DNA of 64,000 nt. Origin: Mauremys mutica. Lineage: Eukaryota > Chordata > Testudines > Geoemydidae. The stretch is taken from the NCBI RefSeq assembly GCF_020497125.1, contig NC_059080.1, positions 45,387,563-45,451,562 of the forward strand, written 5' to 3'. Made by a program: the position numbers and the translations under genes. This document shows, in pieces, positions 49,301 through 57,500 of this stretch (position 1 is its first letter; each line of letters begins with the position of its first letter). The notes below the pieces were generated by a model. That model was not told the DNA's origin, did no database searches, and saw only the letters and a program-made list of their open reading frames with translations.

Positions 49301-52300
49301 GGGCCTGGGTTCATTTGTCTTCCCTGTTGGACTGCAGAGGGCAGAGTTAAGGCCAGCCATGCTCCCCAGAGCTGCCCAAGTGCAGTTCCCTTAGATCTGA
49401 GCTTTGCTCTCACCCTGGCCCTTGGGATAATGTAACCCGCCTGTCACCGTGTCTTTAGCCCTTCAGTTCCCTGGCTGATCTCTGCCTTAGCGTTCTCTGT
49501 GCCTCGGCTGTGGGGAAAGCAGCCTTGTCCTGTTGGGACATGGAGGGCTTGGACCAGAGGGCCACATGGCCCCTCTGACGTGCCGTTGCTGGCTCTCCAG
49601 AGTGCACTTTATCCCAGCACGAGTGCATGTCTCACCCTGGAATTTTCCGCCTTGGGCTGGGTTGTCTCCAAGCCCAGCACGTTCTTCCCTTTGCTGGCTC
49701 GACTGGCTGCTGCCCTGTCTCCCACTGGGGCACTGCCGCAGGGCCCCCTCAGCCTGTTCCGATGGGAGGAGCTGCCCTGCTCCGTGGCTGAGTCTTCCTT
49801 TCTTCCCTGGGGATGGTTTCCCTTTTTTTCCAGCTTTGGTTTGTTCTGCCGAGCTCCAATTCCTGAGCAGGAAGGGTGGCGGGCCAGAGCTGGCTGCACT
49901 GTGAGCATGGAGCTAACAAATTCCAGTCCTCTTGGACAAGTGAGGGGCTGCGAATGCCGGATTGTCCCCAGTCCCAGAGGACAGGCGAGAACACACTGCA
50001 GGCCCAACGGGCTCCCCCCACCCCCCGGCCAAATCCTGCCCTTGCTTACATGTGGTCATTCTGGCCGCAACACCCCCCCGACCCCATCACCTCGGAATAG
50101 GAACTAGCATCCTGGGACTGGGCAAAGGGGCAGTGAGACGAGTGGAGCTGGGATCGACAGCTCACCTCTCTGGGGAGCATCACCTGGCTCTGCCCACCAC
50201 TGAATCCACCGGACAGGGAGATTCCCTGATGCACTCAGCCCCTGCCCAGGGGACTAACTGTCCCCAGCGGGGGCAGGCGGGAGGCCCCAGCCCTTATTGC
50301 ACTAGCTTCTTGCCCCGCTGCTGCCTGGGTCCCTAGGGCAATGCCCACAGGGGAGCAATTCCTTCCTGACCATAGCAGAGGAGCTGCCCAGGAGCTTGCC
50401 AGTGTTGTGTGAGCTTGCAGAGCTGGGGTGTTTGAGGGGTGCACTGGGCCAAGGAGCATCTGGTCTGTACCTGGCCTGTGAATGGCACCGCACGACACAA
50501 GCTGGGTTGGTTCTGCCCATGGCGCTGGGGCGGGGGCGGGAGGGTGTTTTCCCGGTGCTGCTCACACTTGGTGTCTCTCTCTCCAGTGACCTGTCCCTGC
50601 AGTGGGCCCAGCTGTCTCGCCATTGCAGCACGGAGAAGAGCAGTTCCATCGGAAGCATGGAGAGCCTGGACCCACCCGGCCAGACCTACTATGAGGGCAG
50701 CCTCTCGCCTGTGGACCAGAGCATGTACCAGAACAAGCGGGACTCTGCCTATAGCTCCTTCTCGGCCAGCTCCAACGCTTCGGACTATGCCCTGTCCCTG
50801 TGCCCTGAGGAGACCTCCTCCACAGACTCCATCCTCCAGGGCCTGGGCCCCAGCCGAGCCCATGAGGGGCGCTACCTGCAGACGGGTAGCGAGGGGGCAG
50901 ATGTCTCCCACCAGCTGTGTGGGCACCTGGCACCCAATTCCAGGCCCTCCTCATGTCCCCACGAAAGCAACCTGTCGGGCTCCACCAAATCAGGCGCCCC
51001 TCCCCAGCCCCCCGTTAGGAGGGACAGCCTCCGGGCCTCCAACCCCCAGCCGGCTGGCACTGAGCGACGCCGGGCCTCTGCCCCCGCTGATGCCCTGTAC
51101 TTTCCAGGCAGATGGACCTCGGACACCTCGCTGTGCCTGCGAGACAAGGAGCCTGAGGGGGTGGGAGGCCACCCGAAGGAGCACCTGTCTGCCGACCAGT
51201 ACTACATGCTGAGCTCCCACCTGGACAGACGCCAGCCCAGCATGGAGCCGCTGTTAGGGGAGAGCACAGACCATCCCCAGGGGGCTGCCCAGGGGCAGTG
51301 CCAGGACAACAGTGCCCACGAAGGACAGCCAGGCACCAACGTTGACCCGCTCCAGTCTCCTCGGAAGGGGCACCGGCACAGTGCCCCTGAGCAGCTGCTT
51401 GCATCCCAGCTGCTCTCTCTGAATGTAGCCACGGGCAGCAGCCGCTGGGACACCCAGCTGCAGGACAGGCACCAATGGACTGTGAACCCGCTGCACTTGG
51501 AGCAGCCAGGACTCGGCCAGCAGACAGAGGATGCCAAAGAGCAGCCATGCGGGGATCCGGCCACGGGCACAGACTGTGCTGATGACCATGCCACACAAGC
51601 ACAGCACTCCCCTGGCCAGGCCCAGGACTCCTGCCATAGCCAGGAGCCGTACAGGTGTTACCCAGAGCTGGAGAGATCCTGTAGCACCTCCAGCAAGTCA
51701 GCCATGCCACCACAGCCTGCCAGCCTGACCCCCGCATGCAGCTCCAAGGCACTGGTGGAGGAGGGAAAGGAGTCCGGGCAGAGCAGGCCGAGTGCCAGGA
51801 AATCGGGCCCTTCCCATCAGCGATCAGCCCAGCTGCGGCGCCGGAGTGAGCGCTTCGCTACCAACCTGCGCAATGAGATCCAGAGGAGGAAGGCCCAGCT
51901 GCAGAAGAGCAAGGGCTCTGTGGCTCTGCTGTGTGGGGAAGAGCCAGTGGAGGAGACGGACGAGCCGTGCGAGAGCCACCCCAATCCCTCAGCCCCGCCA
52001 CAGGGCAGGCTGCCTAGCTCAGGGGACAGGAGCTCTGTCAGCATGGCACAAGCTAGAGCCAAGTGCCTGAGCCCCACACCAGGCACGGCGCCTGCTGGGG
52101 AACATGGCAGGAGCCCCGGCCGCCCAGCCAACAGGAGCGCCCCCACCCCTCAGCCTGCACGGAAAGGCCCCAGCACCCCTGCCCCCGACAAGGAGAAGCA
52201 AAGGGCTCCGGGGACTGGGGGCCGGTGGCGGTGGTCTCCAGAGCACAAGCTGCAGCGGGCCCTGAGCCCTGGGGAGGCGTATGCCAAGGGGCCAGAGGCG

Positions 52301-54975
52301 CCCGCCTCCCCGCTGCGCCTGGCAGAGGATGCCGTCCTGCTGCCCTTTGCTGACCGGAGAAAGTTCTTTGAGGAGACCAGCAGATGCGTGGCGCACCTCC
52401 CGGCCCGGCACAGCAAGCCCCCCAGCTTTCGGCCAAAGGCAGCCGAGTCGCACGCCTTTCAGTCACTGGGCACTGAGTGTCGGGAGCTGCGGCGCTGTTC
52501 CGTGGACCAGTCCTACCCGCCCCTGTCACCGGGGCGGCAGAATCTCCCCACCTATGCCGAGTGCTGCCTGGAGCCACCTGTGTGCTACGCTGGCCTCCCG
52601 CGACATGGCGAGTTCGAGTACCTGCGGCCCTTTGCCCGGGCCTGTGCCGGGACGGCCCCGGTGCTCCACGAGTCCTGCCTCTACTGCTCTGGCAACATGT
52701 GCCCCGCACTGCTGCAGAGGAACATGCAGTCCAGCCATCATGGCTACCGCTGCCACCCACATCCCTGGGTGCCGCGGTGTTCCGACTGCTGCTGTTCTGT
52801 TCCCCACAAGGCCCTGGAGGAGACCGAGCCCTGGCCTGGGAGGAAGGCGTTCTTGCCGGTAAGAGATCCTCCCTGTAAGCTGCCCCCGGTGCCATGTGGG
52901 CAGGCCCCGTGGCTGAGCCTGGCCCGGCTGAGTAACAACTTGTGAAGAGGTGCGGGGGGAGGCTGTCAGAGGGATCTGTCTGTCTATCTGTCCCTGGGGA
53001 TGGAGAGCCAACCCTGCTTAAACACCAGGAGCTGCTGCCTCCTTCAGCCTGCCTCACCCTGAGCCCTTTGCCTCATGCAGGCCACTGGCACCAGGAGGCA
53101 CCAGTCCCCTCCCAGGCTGTTCGAAGCTGTGGGGGGGGAGGGGGTGTCAGAGCAGGGTGTGTGGGGAGCAGGGCGGGGGGCAGAGTTCCTGGGAGGTGGC
53201 AGGGAACAGGGTAAATTGTGTATTGCGTGGCTGCATTGGATCCCCAGTGGTTCCCCAGCTCAGGGAAGGGGTTCTGCCTGTGGCTCTGTATGTCTGTTTG
53301 GCATATGCCTGGTGTGAGTGGGAGGAATCATGTACCCCTTGCCTGAGACCTGCCCACCTCTGCCAGGACAGCGACTGGCATCCCCTGCCATCTGTATTGA
53401 ACTCAACCTTCTCCAGAAACGTGCCACGGGTACCCCCTTGCACCCCGCCACACATGCCCCTGCCAGGCCTGGAGCAGCCAGCTGATGTCCCTCTGGCACC
53501 CCTCAGTGCTGCTCCTACACTGGTGGAGATGGGAGGGTGAGGAGTCAGGCTCCTGGCCAGCAGAGTGCTAGTTGCGGGCCAGGGAAGCGGGAGCCTGGGA
53601 AGGGCAGTGGTGGGTCTGAGCCAGGGCAGGATGGAGCTTTGTCTCTCCTGGCCTGGGGGCACAGCTGGGGAGCATTAGCCAGGGTTTACTCACAAACAGT
53701 GACACTGTGCCCATCAGCTCTTCCTCCTCCCACCCTGCCATGTGTCCCCATGCCATTGGGGTGGCATGAGCAGGGGGGAGGGCTGTACAGCAGCCCATGT
53801 AGCCGCTGGGCACCTTGGCGTTGCTGGCTGGCAGAGCCGGCTGGAGAACGAGACTCCGGCACATGAAGCATTGTGGTTGGTGTTTATTTCCGTTAAACCC
53901 AGTGCTGGCTGCAAACCAGAGCCTGAGAGAGCCGCAGCCTGGCCTCAGGACGCTCACCGGCGGGGACCCACGTTCAAGGATGCCTGATTCAGAGCAGCCA
54001 CTTGAACCCAGGTTTCCCACATCCCAGGTGGGTGCCCCACCCACCGCGCTGCTGGCTGTTCTGGCCTCTCCCAAATTCCATCCTGGACCCCCAGAGAGTT
54101 TCTGCAGGATGTTTTTGTTTGTTTGGCTAATATGCCTTTTCTGCCCCACTACCCCCCCCCACCCCTCTGCCACCCAAAATAGTAGCGAAAAATAGTCTCA
54201 TCCCCATGTGCGCACCAGCTGGCACCATCCCGCCAGTGGCCTGTTCGTGGCCAAGCCCAGCTGTGTCACACGTCCCTCCTGGGGACGTCACACTCTCCTG
54301 TCAGTGCAGGCTGCTGGCAGCGGCAGGGCATTGGCGTTCCTCGGCCGGGGGTGACTGGAGAAGAGAGGGATGGGGGGGTGTCGTTTCCTGGCAGGGCCTC
54401 AGACCCCAAGGGGGTGGGTGCCCTGAGGGCTGGGTTGAGGCCCTGGTGCCCGCCCAGCTCTCCCGCTCGCACCCTCCTGCTCGCGCCCTGCCCAGCTCCG
54501 TACCTGTCAGGCTCTGACAGGACCTGCCCGGCCTGCCGCACTTTGACGGCTGGACCTGCCTGTGTGAGCCAGCGCGAGCCCCGAAGCTCCACTGCCCCGG
54601 GAGCCTTCTCCAGTGCAGTCCCTCTGCCGCAGCTAGGAACCAGCCCTGCAGCCCAGCCCCACAGCAGGAGGGCAAACAGGCTCAGCAGGTTTGTGGCTCT
54701 CCGGGGGCGGGTGCTAAGCTGGCTGCCAGGAGGATGCGTTTCCTTGCTGAGATTCTGCTGTGGCCATGGGGCTGTGAGCAGAAAAGAGCCCCTGACCTGC
54801 CCCCGTCCTGCTCCTGGGATGTGAGGGGACGGAAGGGGTGGGGCTAGAGAGCACCAGTGGGCGGGGTGGGCGGCTCATCCTGGCCATCTCACTCCTCTGA
54901 TTCTTGTTTGCAGGAATTTCCTCTGGAGGAGTGGGAGCCTGGGGTGATAAACAGGAAGGGCAGCCAGTCAGTGAG
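12321..54975 (+). CDS. SHROOM4: SHROOM4 (shroom family member 4), 5' part of gene, five coding exons
   Basis: Shroom proteins are cytoskeletal adaptors: they bind F-actin and, through a C-terminal ASD2/SD2 domain, recruit Rho kinase to drive actomyosin contraction and control cell shape. Joining 12321-12458, 41273-41424, 48918-49049, 50587-52858 and 54914-54975 gives an open frame of 918 codons plus two bases, with GT/AG at every junction and matching phases (0, 2, 2, 0, 2). The order is a PDZ domain (about residues 12-95), a Ser/Pro-rich low-complexity middle, a basic helix (558-584) and a Cys-rich patch (838-877). It matches SHROOM4 rather than SHROOM2/3 in the PDZ ([15 protein letters not shown]), [16 protein letters not shown], the basic helix and [13 protein letters not shown], all from memory of vertebrate orthologues. 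Human SHROOM4 is about 1,490 residues, so roughly the last 40%, including ASD2, lies off the right edge. No internal stop or frameshift is visible; the gene looks functional. Confidence 0.95.
14029..14990 (+). mobile_element. CR1 LINE 3' fragment with nested DNA element
   Basis: Reverse-transcriptase C-terminal region and 3' UTR of CR1: GGCTGCATAAACAGGGGAAT, TTTGGCACTGGTGCA, AGTCTACAGGTACTTACATG, then GACTGGAAATAAGGCG, GGTGGATTCTCCATCCCTG and the tail TCACAGTGGTCCCTTCAGGC. It is split at about 14396-14698 by a hAT-type element. Many indels and stops; dead. Confidence 0.8.
14396..14698. mobile_element. hAT-type non-autonomous element nested in CR1
   Basis: Ends GGTTTGGCAACC ... GGTTGCCTACCACTG. 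The interior includes GAAGTGGTGTGCCGAGTCTT and GGACCGGTGGCCAGGACCCG. The CR1 reads on across it. Target duplication is imperfect (GTCTAACACG left, GTCTCACG right), so this is an old insertion. I recall it as a turtle repeat. Confidence 0.75.
17746..17771 (+). repeat. (TG)n microsatellite
   Basis: Thirteen uninterrupted TG units. Confidence 0.95.
18284..18386 (-). repeat. Pair of ~62-bp dispersed monomers
   Basis: GCTGGTGCCCCTCAGACCCA, ACCTGCAGCCCC and CAGCCTTGGGCTTCC are the reverse complement of the monomer seen at 3010-3325; a second unit starts at GCTGGTGCCCCTCAATCC. Confidence 0.7.
18970..19065 (-). repeat. MIR-like SINE fragment, reverse
   Basis: GGGAAACTGAAGCACAGAGT, GGTGAAGTGACC and GAGCCAGGGACTGAACTTAG follow the reverse MIR core. 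Confidence 0.6.
22310..22400 (+). repeat. Unnamed dispersed repeat, copy 1
   Basis: CTGAAATGCAGCCATCTCTG followed by GGGTGGAGGGCAGCAGC matches a segment at 26205-26245 at most positions. I suspect an interspersed repeat, but limits are unknown. Confidence 0.45.
22951..24438 (+). mobile_element. CR1 LINE 3' fragment, degenerate reverse transcriptase
   Basis: Covers the RT domain from the region before HGFCKGK through the C-terminus and 3' UTR. Fragments are readable in several frames: the [15 protein letters not shown] block (23145-23190), [22 protein letters not shown] text near 23760, and [20 protein letters not shown] (about 24124-24183). The catalytic FADDT is changed to FTDNT at 23408-23422, losing the second aspartate, and frameshifts and stops abound. 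5'-truncated. It ends in CCATTGTTATGTCCTG, a decayed CR1 terminus. Confidence 0.9.
24567..24770 (+). repeat. MIR-like SINE
   Basis: GGCTCAGTGCTAGAACTGGT (tRNA-like head), then CTGGGTTCTGTTCCTGTTTC, GGGCCTCAGTTTCCCCATGT and GGGGGATGATACC. Confidence 0.65.
26205..26275 (+). repeat. Unnamed dispersed repeat, copy 2
   Basis: CTGAAATGCAACCACCTCTG and GGCTGGAAGGCGGCAGC parallel 22310-22400. Confidence 0.45.
26679..26795. promoter_or_regulatory. Candidate intronic enhancer: homeodomain palindrome plus CRE
   Basis: TAATTA at 26679-26684, a paired-class P3 dimer site TAATTGAATTA at 26742-26752 (within an inverted repeat TGTAATT-G-AATTACA) and a full cAMP response element TGACGTCA at 26788-26795. The stretch shows no repeat signature. 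Function is inferred from motifs alone. Confidence 0.35.
27131..27534. mobile_element. GC-rich hairpin-array hAT element, copy 1 (404 bp)
   Basis: Perfect 15-bp TIRs CAGGGGCGGCTCTAG and a perfect 8-bp target duplication TGCTGATG (27123-27130 and 27535-27542). The interior is a run of near-palindromic ~32-bp units built on GGACCTxCCGCAG ... CTGCGGGAGGTCC, the first at 27209-27240. No transposase. Confidence 0.93.
28348..28471. mobile_element. hAT-type MITE (124 bp)
   Basis: TIRs TAAGGTGACCAGA and TCTGGTCACCCTA, with a perfect 8-bp duplication GGGAGGGC (28340-28347 and 28472-28479). The interior holds GGGACAGTCCCGATTTTTGG and a ATATAGGCTCCTATTA segment. Confidence 0.93.
29085..29160 (+). repeat. 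MIR-like SINE fragment
   Basis: GATGACCTCGGTCAAGCCAC, then GTGCCTCTATTTCCCCATG: the MIR core only. Confidence 0.5.
30199..30255 (-). repeat. Single ~60-bp dispersed monomer
   Basis: CAGTGCCCCTCACCGCCGAC, CTGGCAGCCCC and CAGCCCTGGGCTCCCC are the reverse of the 3010-3325 monomer. Confidence 0.65.
30262..31258 (+). mobile_element. CR1 LINE 3' tail split by solo LTR
   Basis: The left part (30262-30562) has GTGGGGTTTTCACCTTCCTC, CTTGAAGTCTTTAAATCATT and GAGGTCAGACTAG. After the LTR it resumes with GATAGTCACGATGGTCCCTT and CTGGTTTTAAAGTCTGAG. Together they read as one CR1 3' untranslated end. Confidence 0.8.
30563..31216 (-). mobile_element. Solo LTR (654 bp) nested in CR1 tail
   Basis: Begins TGTCACGGAGTCC and ends CTTCATCACA, with a perfect 5-bp target duplication ACTAG at 30558-30562 and 31217-31221. 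On the minus strand it has an AATAAA signal (TTTATT at 30836-30841), which sets the orientation. It matches an ERV-type LTR I remember as frequent in turtles. No internal genes remain. Confidence 0.88.
31257..31370 (-). repeat. Pair of ~62-bp dispersed monomers
   Basis: CTGCCCATGCCCCTCACTCC, CAACCTGCAGCTCC and GTTGCCCCTCAGTCCCAATC belong to the same family as 3010-3325. Confidence 0.7.
32382..32600. mobile_element. hAT-type MITE (219 bp)
   Basis: TIRs CAGGGCCGGCTTTAGG and CCTAAAGCCAGCCCTG pair at 15 of 16. Perfect duplication CCGGGGAG (32374-32381 and 32601-32608). Interior with GCCGCCAAG-type repeats; no coding sequence. Confidence 0.93.
32609..32880 (+). repeat. Degenerate GGGGAGCC minisatellite
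   Basis: Repeated GGGGAGCCTGCTG / GGGGAGCCCCTG motifs at irregular 30-45 bp spacing. Confidence 0.55.
33098..33255. mobile_element. hAT-type MITE (158 bp) with the same TIR as 28348-28471
   Basis: Ends TAGGGTGACCAGATG ... CATCTGGTCACCATA, which pair at 14 of 15 positions, with a perfect duplication CCTCTGAG (33090-33097 and 33256-33263). The interior differs from the 28348 element. Confidence 0.93.
34262..34400 (+). repeat. MIR-like SINE
   Basis: GGCAGTGAAACTGAGTAGGG, CACTGGACTCCTGACTC and TGTGCCTCAGCTTCCCTTGC follow the MIR order. Confidence 0.55.
34901..35063. promoter_or_regulatory. Three ACTACA/TCCCATG motifs forming an inverted repeat (ZNF143-like)
   Basis: CCAGACTACATCTCCCATGG (from 34966, arm to 34992) and its inverted partner (35037-35063) pair at 24 of 27 positions. 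A third, inverted copy lies at 34901-34926. ACTACAnnTCCCAnnATGC resembles the ZNF143/STAF binding element; it may also be a remnant of a transposon. Confidence 0.4.
40105..40855 (+). mobile_element. TIR-type DNA transposon, truncated copy B
   Basis: Begins TAGGGTTGCCAACTTTC. It is followed by a GGGGTTGGGGTGxGGGAG array (40240-40520), an inverted CCAATGGGAACTGC block (40663-40676), a repeated CCTAGGAGCCAGAGGGAGAT segment present in both orientations (about 40575-40605 and 40730-40760), and ACTTTTAATGG (40832-40842). It then stops short of the expected second terminus. It is oriented opposite to copy A. Confidence 0.65.
41273..41424 (+). CDS. SHROOM4: SHROOM4 coding exon 2: second half of PDZ domain
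   Basis: The 152-bp exon follows the acceptor TGCCTAG| and ends at AGGAG|GTAGGAG in phase 2. It encodes residues 47-96 and two bases of codon 97. The peptide [29 protein letters not shown] and [12 protein letters not shown] completes the PDZ fold (the strand/helix after the peptide groove) and is very close to mammalian SHROOM4. No open frame longer than the exon is expected, since a stop (TAG) follows directly in the intron. Confidence rests on exact phase agreement with exons 1 and 3. Confidence 0.95.
41970..41996 (+). repeat. (GT)n microsatellite
   Basis: Thirteen GT units in intron 2. Confidence 0.95.
42977..43141. mobile_element. hAT-type MITE (165 bp), copy 2
   Basis: Ends CAGGGCCACCC ... 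GGGCAGCCCTG, with a perfect 8-bp target duplication GACAGCAC at 42969-42976 and 43142-43149. Same family as 6104-6266. Non-coding. Confidence 0.92.
43798..43984 (-). mobile_element. Turtle tRNA-derived SINE (Cry-type), near full length
   Basis: Read on the minus strand it starts GGAGGGATAGCTCAGTGG, with an intact A box (TAGCTCAGTGG) and B box (GGTTGTGAGTTCAATCC at 43923-43939). The tail is CR1-like: GGGGTTGGACTAGATGACCT and TTCTATGATTCTA. This head-plus-CR1-tail structure is that of the polymerase III SINE family reported from cryptodiran turtles. It is not a functional tRNA gene, since no cloverleaf 3' half is kept. Confidence 0.88.
45519..45645 (-). repeat. Pair of ~62-bp dispersed monomers
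   Basis: CAGCTCTGCCAGTGCCCCTC, GACCTGCAGCCCGCTGCTGT and CCCAGCCCTGGGCTCC, then a second unit from 45588. Best preserved reverse copy of the 3010-3325 family. Confidence 0.75.
48918..49049 (+). CDS. SHROOM4: SHROOM4 coding exon 3
   Basis: The exon begins after TTGGCAG| and ends at TCCAG|GTGAGTC. Its first base completes an Arg codon begun in exon 2, giving [18 protein letters not shown], which matches the RRRNAPV-RPHSWH segment of SHROOM4; RPHSWH is shared with other Shrooms. It then encodes a Cys/Ser segment (residues 98-140) and leaves two bases (AG) that become Ser with the first T of exon 4. The acceptor is a CAGGAG tandem, so an isoform lacking one Arg is formally possible. Confidence 0.93.
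49050..50586 (+). other. SHROOM4: SHROOM4 intron 3 (1.5 kb)
   Basis: Runs from the GTGAGTC donor to the CTCTCCAG acceptor. No repeat or exon is recognised in it. Confidence 0.85.
50587..52858 (+). CDS. SHROOM4: SHROOM4 coding exon 4: large central exon with basic helix and Cys-rich patch
   Basis: This 2,272-bp exon encodes residues 142-898 after completing Ser141, and ends in phase 0 at TTGCCG|GTAAGAG. The frame is also open upstream to 50396, but the acceptor CTCTCCAG at 50579-50586 restores the SHROOM4 phase. Landmarks are [16 protein letters not shown] near the start; [17 protein letters not shown], a Shroom-family serine motif; [13 protein letters not shown]; the basic helix [19 protein letters not shown] (from residue 558), in the region where Shrooms carry actin-binding ASD1-type sequence; [16 protein letters not shown]; and a Cys-rich patch at residues 838-877. 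Most of the rest is Ser/Pro/Gln-rich and probably disordered. If intron 4 were retained the frame would end at a TGA at 52943-52945; I see no reason to prefer that. Confidence 0.95.
52859..54913 (+). other. SHROOM4: SHROOM4 intron 4 (2.1 kb)
   Basis: Runs from the GTAAGAG donor to the TTTGCAG acceptor. It contains a probable tRNA-derived SINE remnant near 53860-54060 and otherwise nothing recognised. Confidence 0.8.
53860..54060 (-). repeat. Probable tRNA-derived SINE remnant
   Basis: On the minus strand, GGTGGGTGGGGCACCCACCT, GGGATGTGGGAAACCTGG and GTTCAAGTGGCTGCTCTGAA look like a tRNA-like head with a B box (GGTTCAAGT) and a SINE body. Limits approximate. Confidence 0.5.
54914..54975 (+). 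CDS. SHROOM4: SHROOM4 coding exon 5
   Basis: A 62-bp exon between TTTGCAG| and GTGAG|GTAAGGG. It continues in phase 0 from exon 4 with [20 protein letters not shown] plus two bases. Mammalian SHROOM4 has a comparable EFPxxxWxPxxxNRKxSQS segment right after the Cys-rich patch, which supports the call despite the small size. The next exon (mammalian proteins continue toward a SSYRAISSLDLLGD-like motif) was not found in the remaining 9 kb. Confidence 0.85.
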
Positions 54976-56694
54976 GTAAGGGCCGTGGCGGGGGGTGGGG
55001 GGGGGGGAGGGACGGGGGGAGGAGGAGCCTACTTGGCTTTGATATGGGGACGGGGTGGGCGAGATCACCGATAAAATGGCTGGTCAGCCAGCGAAGGGGG
55101 CAGAGGCTGTCTGGATCTCATGGAGAGCCCTGTGCACCCCAGATGGGGTCCCCAGCACTCAGCTCACACAGACTCTTTGCTGGGATGCTGCCACTTCCAG
55201 GTGGTGGCCTGGTGGCTCGGGTGGGGCCATGGTCCTGCCCTGCAATACCTGCTCAGTTGGGCTATGTGGGGCGGCTGCTCCCATCACTCAGCCCAGGCTC
55301 CTACCTGCTCCCCCCTCCGGGGTGCTGCTGCTGGGGGAGAGGTGTCCCTCCTGGCCAGCAGGGATCAGCTGTGGTGGTTCAAGGCTTTGAAGGTGGACAA
55401 GGGCATGAGAGCCCTGAGAAAGAAGCCCCAGAAAGTGCTGGGCTCCTGAGTTAGCAGCCCGGGCAGGAGAAGAGGCAGTGGGTACCATGTGCTGCAGGCA
55501 GTGGTGGGGGCTGCACAAGAGGTGGGGGTATCTCCCAGCATGTTTTAGCTGTGCTGGAGCAGGGTCCATCCCCTGTGGCCCTGGTGTCAGGGCCCCCGCA
55601 GTGGGGAGCAGGTCAAGCCGAGCCTGGTGTGGAAGGGACATAGTCTGAGTGCAGGCTGGGGGGCCAGGCCAGGAGCAGCAGCCCATGCTAGTGCCATGTT
55701 GTAGGAGCAGGTTGAACTCAGGTCATTGAGTTGCACCAGGCTGGAGCCAAGTGAGTCGGCCAAAGCAGGGTCAGTGGAGCTGAGGCTGGGCGAGAGGGCC
55801 GGAGCGGAGCAGGGACCAGGGACATGGAACAGGGCTGGGCCAGGAACCGGGAGCTAGGCAAGGGACCAGGAGTGCACAGCAGGGTTTGTTAGCAGCAGCA
55901 AGCCAGGGATCCACTCAGCTGCACTGACAGCCTCAAGGTGTTTTTTCTTAAGCAGCGTGCCTGGGCCAATCCAGAGCACAGGAGGCTCCAGCAGCCAGCG
56001 CCTCCCTGCACAGGCAGCCAGTGGGGCTTGCACTGTGGGGCTCAGAGGAAGCTTTTTCCTGCTTTGCCGGAGCTGTGAGGTGGCAGGGTGGACACTGCAG
56101 CAGACCTGGCTTCCAGGCCCATAGATCCTCCCTGGATCTCCAGCCGGCCCGTGGCAGTGACGGTGCCCAGGGAGTTGCTCTGCATGCGGTGCTACGAGCC
56201 AGGGCACAGGGTTGGCACCTGGGTCGTGCTGCTGCCTCTCGCATGAACCCAACAACAAAGCTCTGGGCACATGGCCAGAGAAACCTGCAGCCTCGCTGCC
56301 AACTCCAAAAGGCCTTTTTTAACCCCTGGCCCAGCTGTTAGCCCCGAGGAGCCAGGAGGAGTCCATGTCCCCGTCCACACACATTCACAATCCATAGGAT
56401 CACCGGAGTCTAACTAGGGCCTCTCCGTTTCAGTGTCTGGGACAGGCAGGCAGCCGGTTGTTGGGGCTTCCCAGGGTGCTGCTGCTGCAAGAGGCCTTGG
56501 GTTTCTGTCGCCAGGATTCCCTGCCAGGATAGCTGTTCAGTACAGCTCTGGCTGTGGTGATTTGTGGTGAGCTTCCACCCATCAAGGAGGTGCCTGAAGT
56601 GCTGTTTCCAGGCAGATGAGCACCAGTAAATCCCCACACTGAGCACATGAAGGCTGCACAGCGGAGCAGGGAAACACTGCAGAAGTTGTCATCT

Positions 56695-57060
56695 CAGGCC
56701 AAGATTTTCAAAAGGGCAATCCACAATTTAGTCCCCCAGATCCTATCGAGGTGCCTGGGCCCAAATCCCCAGAGGTACTTAGGCCCCTAATTCCCATTGA
56801 CATCAGTAGGAGTTAAGTACCAAAATATCTGTGAGGACCTGGGCCCTGAATAACAGCTGATTTTCAAGAGTGCAGAGCACCAATCTGCTCCGTTAGCCTG
56901 GGTTCTGAAGGGCCTCCCAGGTACATCTACAAGGCAGATGATAGACTGTAATCCAGAGAGGCTGGCTAAAATCAGCCCTGGTATTGAGGAATTAGATTGT
57001 CCTTAGGGATTTAGGAGCAGGAGTCCCACTGAAAGTCTTGTGAAGCTCCCAGCTTTGGTG
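56695..57060. repeat. Possible interspersed repeat with internal palindrome
   Basis: Contains AGGCCCCTAATTCCCATTGA followed by GTAGGAGTTAAGTACC, a partial inverted repeat of the TTCCCATTGACATCAGTAGGA type seen in reptile repeats. Boundaries not found. Confidence 0.35.
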
Positions 57061-57384
57061 CCGAACTCTGGAGGGGCTGAGGTTTAGGCATCTGTTGGTT
57101 AAAATCTTGTCCTAAATTTCCCAGATCTGATTTTGTTTTGGAAGCGAAATCCCAAATGCTCGGCAGGCACTGTGGACAGCCAAGATAAGACAAAGCAAAC
57201 AGCCTGTCCTCTGCCCTGTGCCTCCCCCCACGCAGACCCCTCCCCCCACGCAGACCCTGCTAAGAGCCGAGGGCCAGGGCTGAGCCTTTCAAGTCATATT
57301 CAACAGTTTGAAAGTAATGATGAAACATGCCTGGTCAGCGCTGGCCGCCTTGCAACATTTCTCACACAGGCATGCCTTGGGGCC

Positions 57385-57500
57385 CCGCAGATCTGCCTTA
57401 GTTGAACACAAGCCACTGGGCTTGGTCCAGGGGAGCTGGCTAGAGATCTACAGGGGTCCGGCTAGGTGATCTGACAGGCCCTTTTGGCCCCTCCACACTG
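57385..57500 (+). mobile_element. Possible CR1 3' tail fragment
   Basis: GGCTAGGTGATCTGACAGGC followed by CCTTTTGGCCCC resembles the CR1 3' UTR ending; highly diverged. Confidence 0.35.

Noticed and set aside
52859..52945. Read-through of exon 4 to a stop, giving 28 extra residues
   Set aside because: A strong donor GTAAGAG is used instead and exon 5 continues with a conserved SHROOM4 segment.
50333..53057. Overlapping frames on both strands of SHROOM4 exon 4 (up to 334 codons)
   Set aside because: Shadow frames of a GC-rich coding exon; only the plus frame matches SHROOM4.
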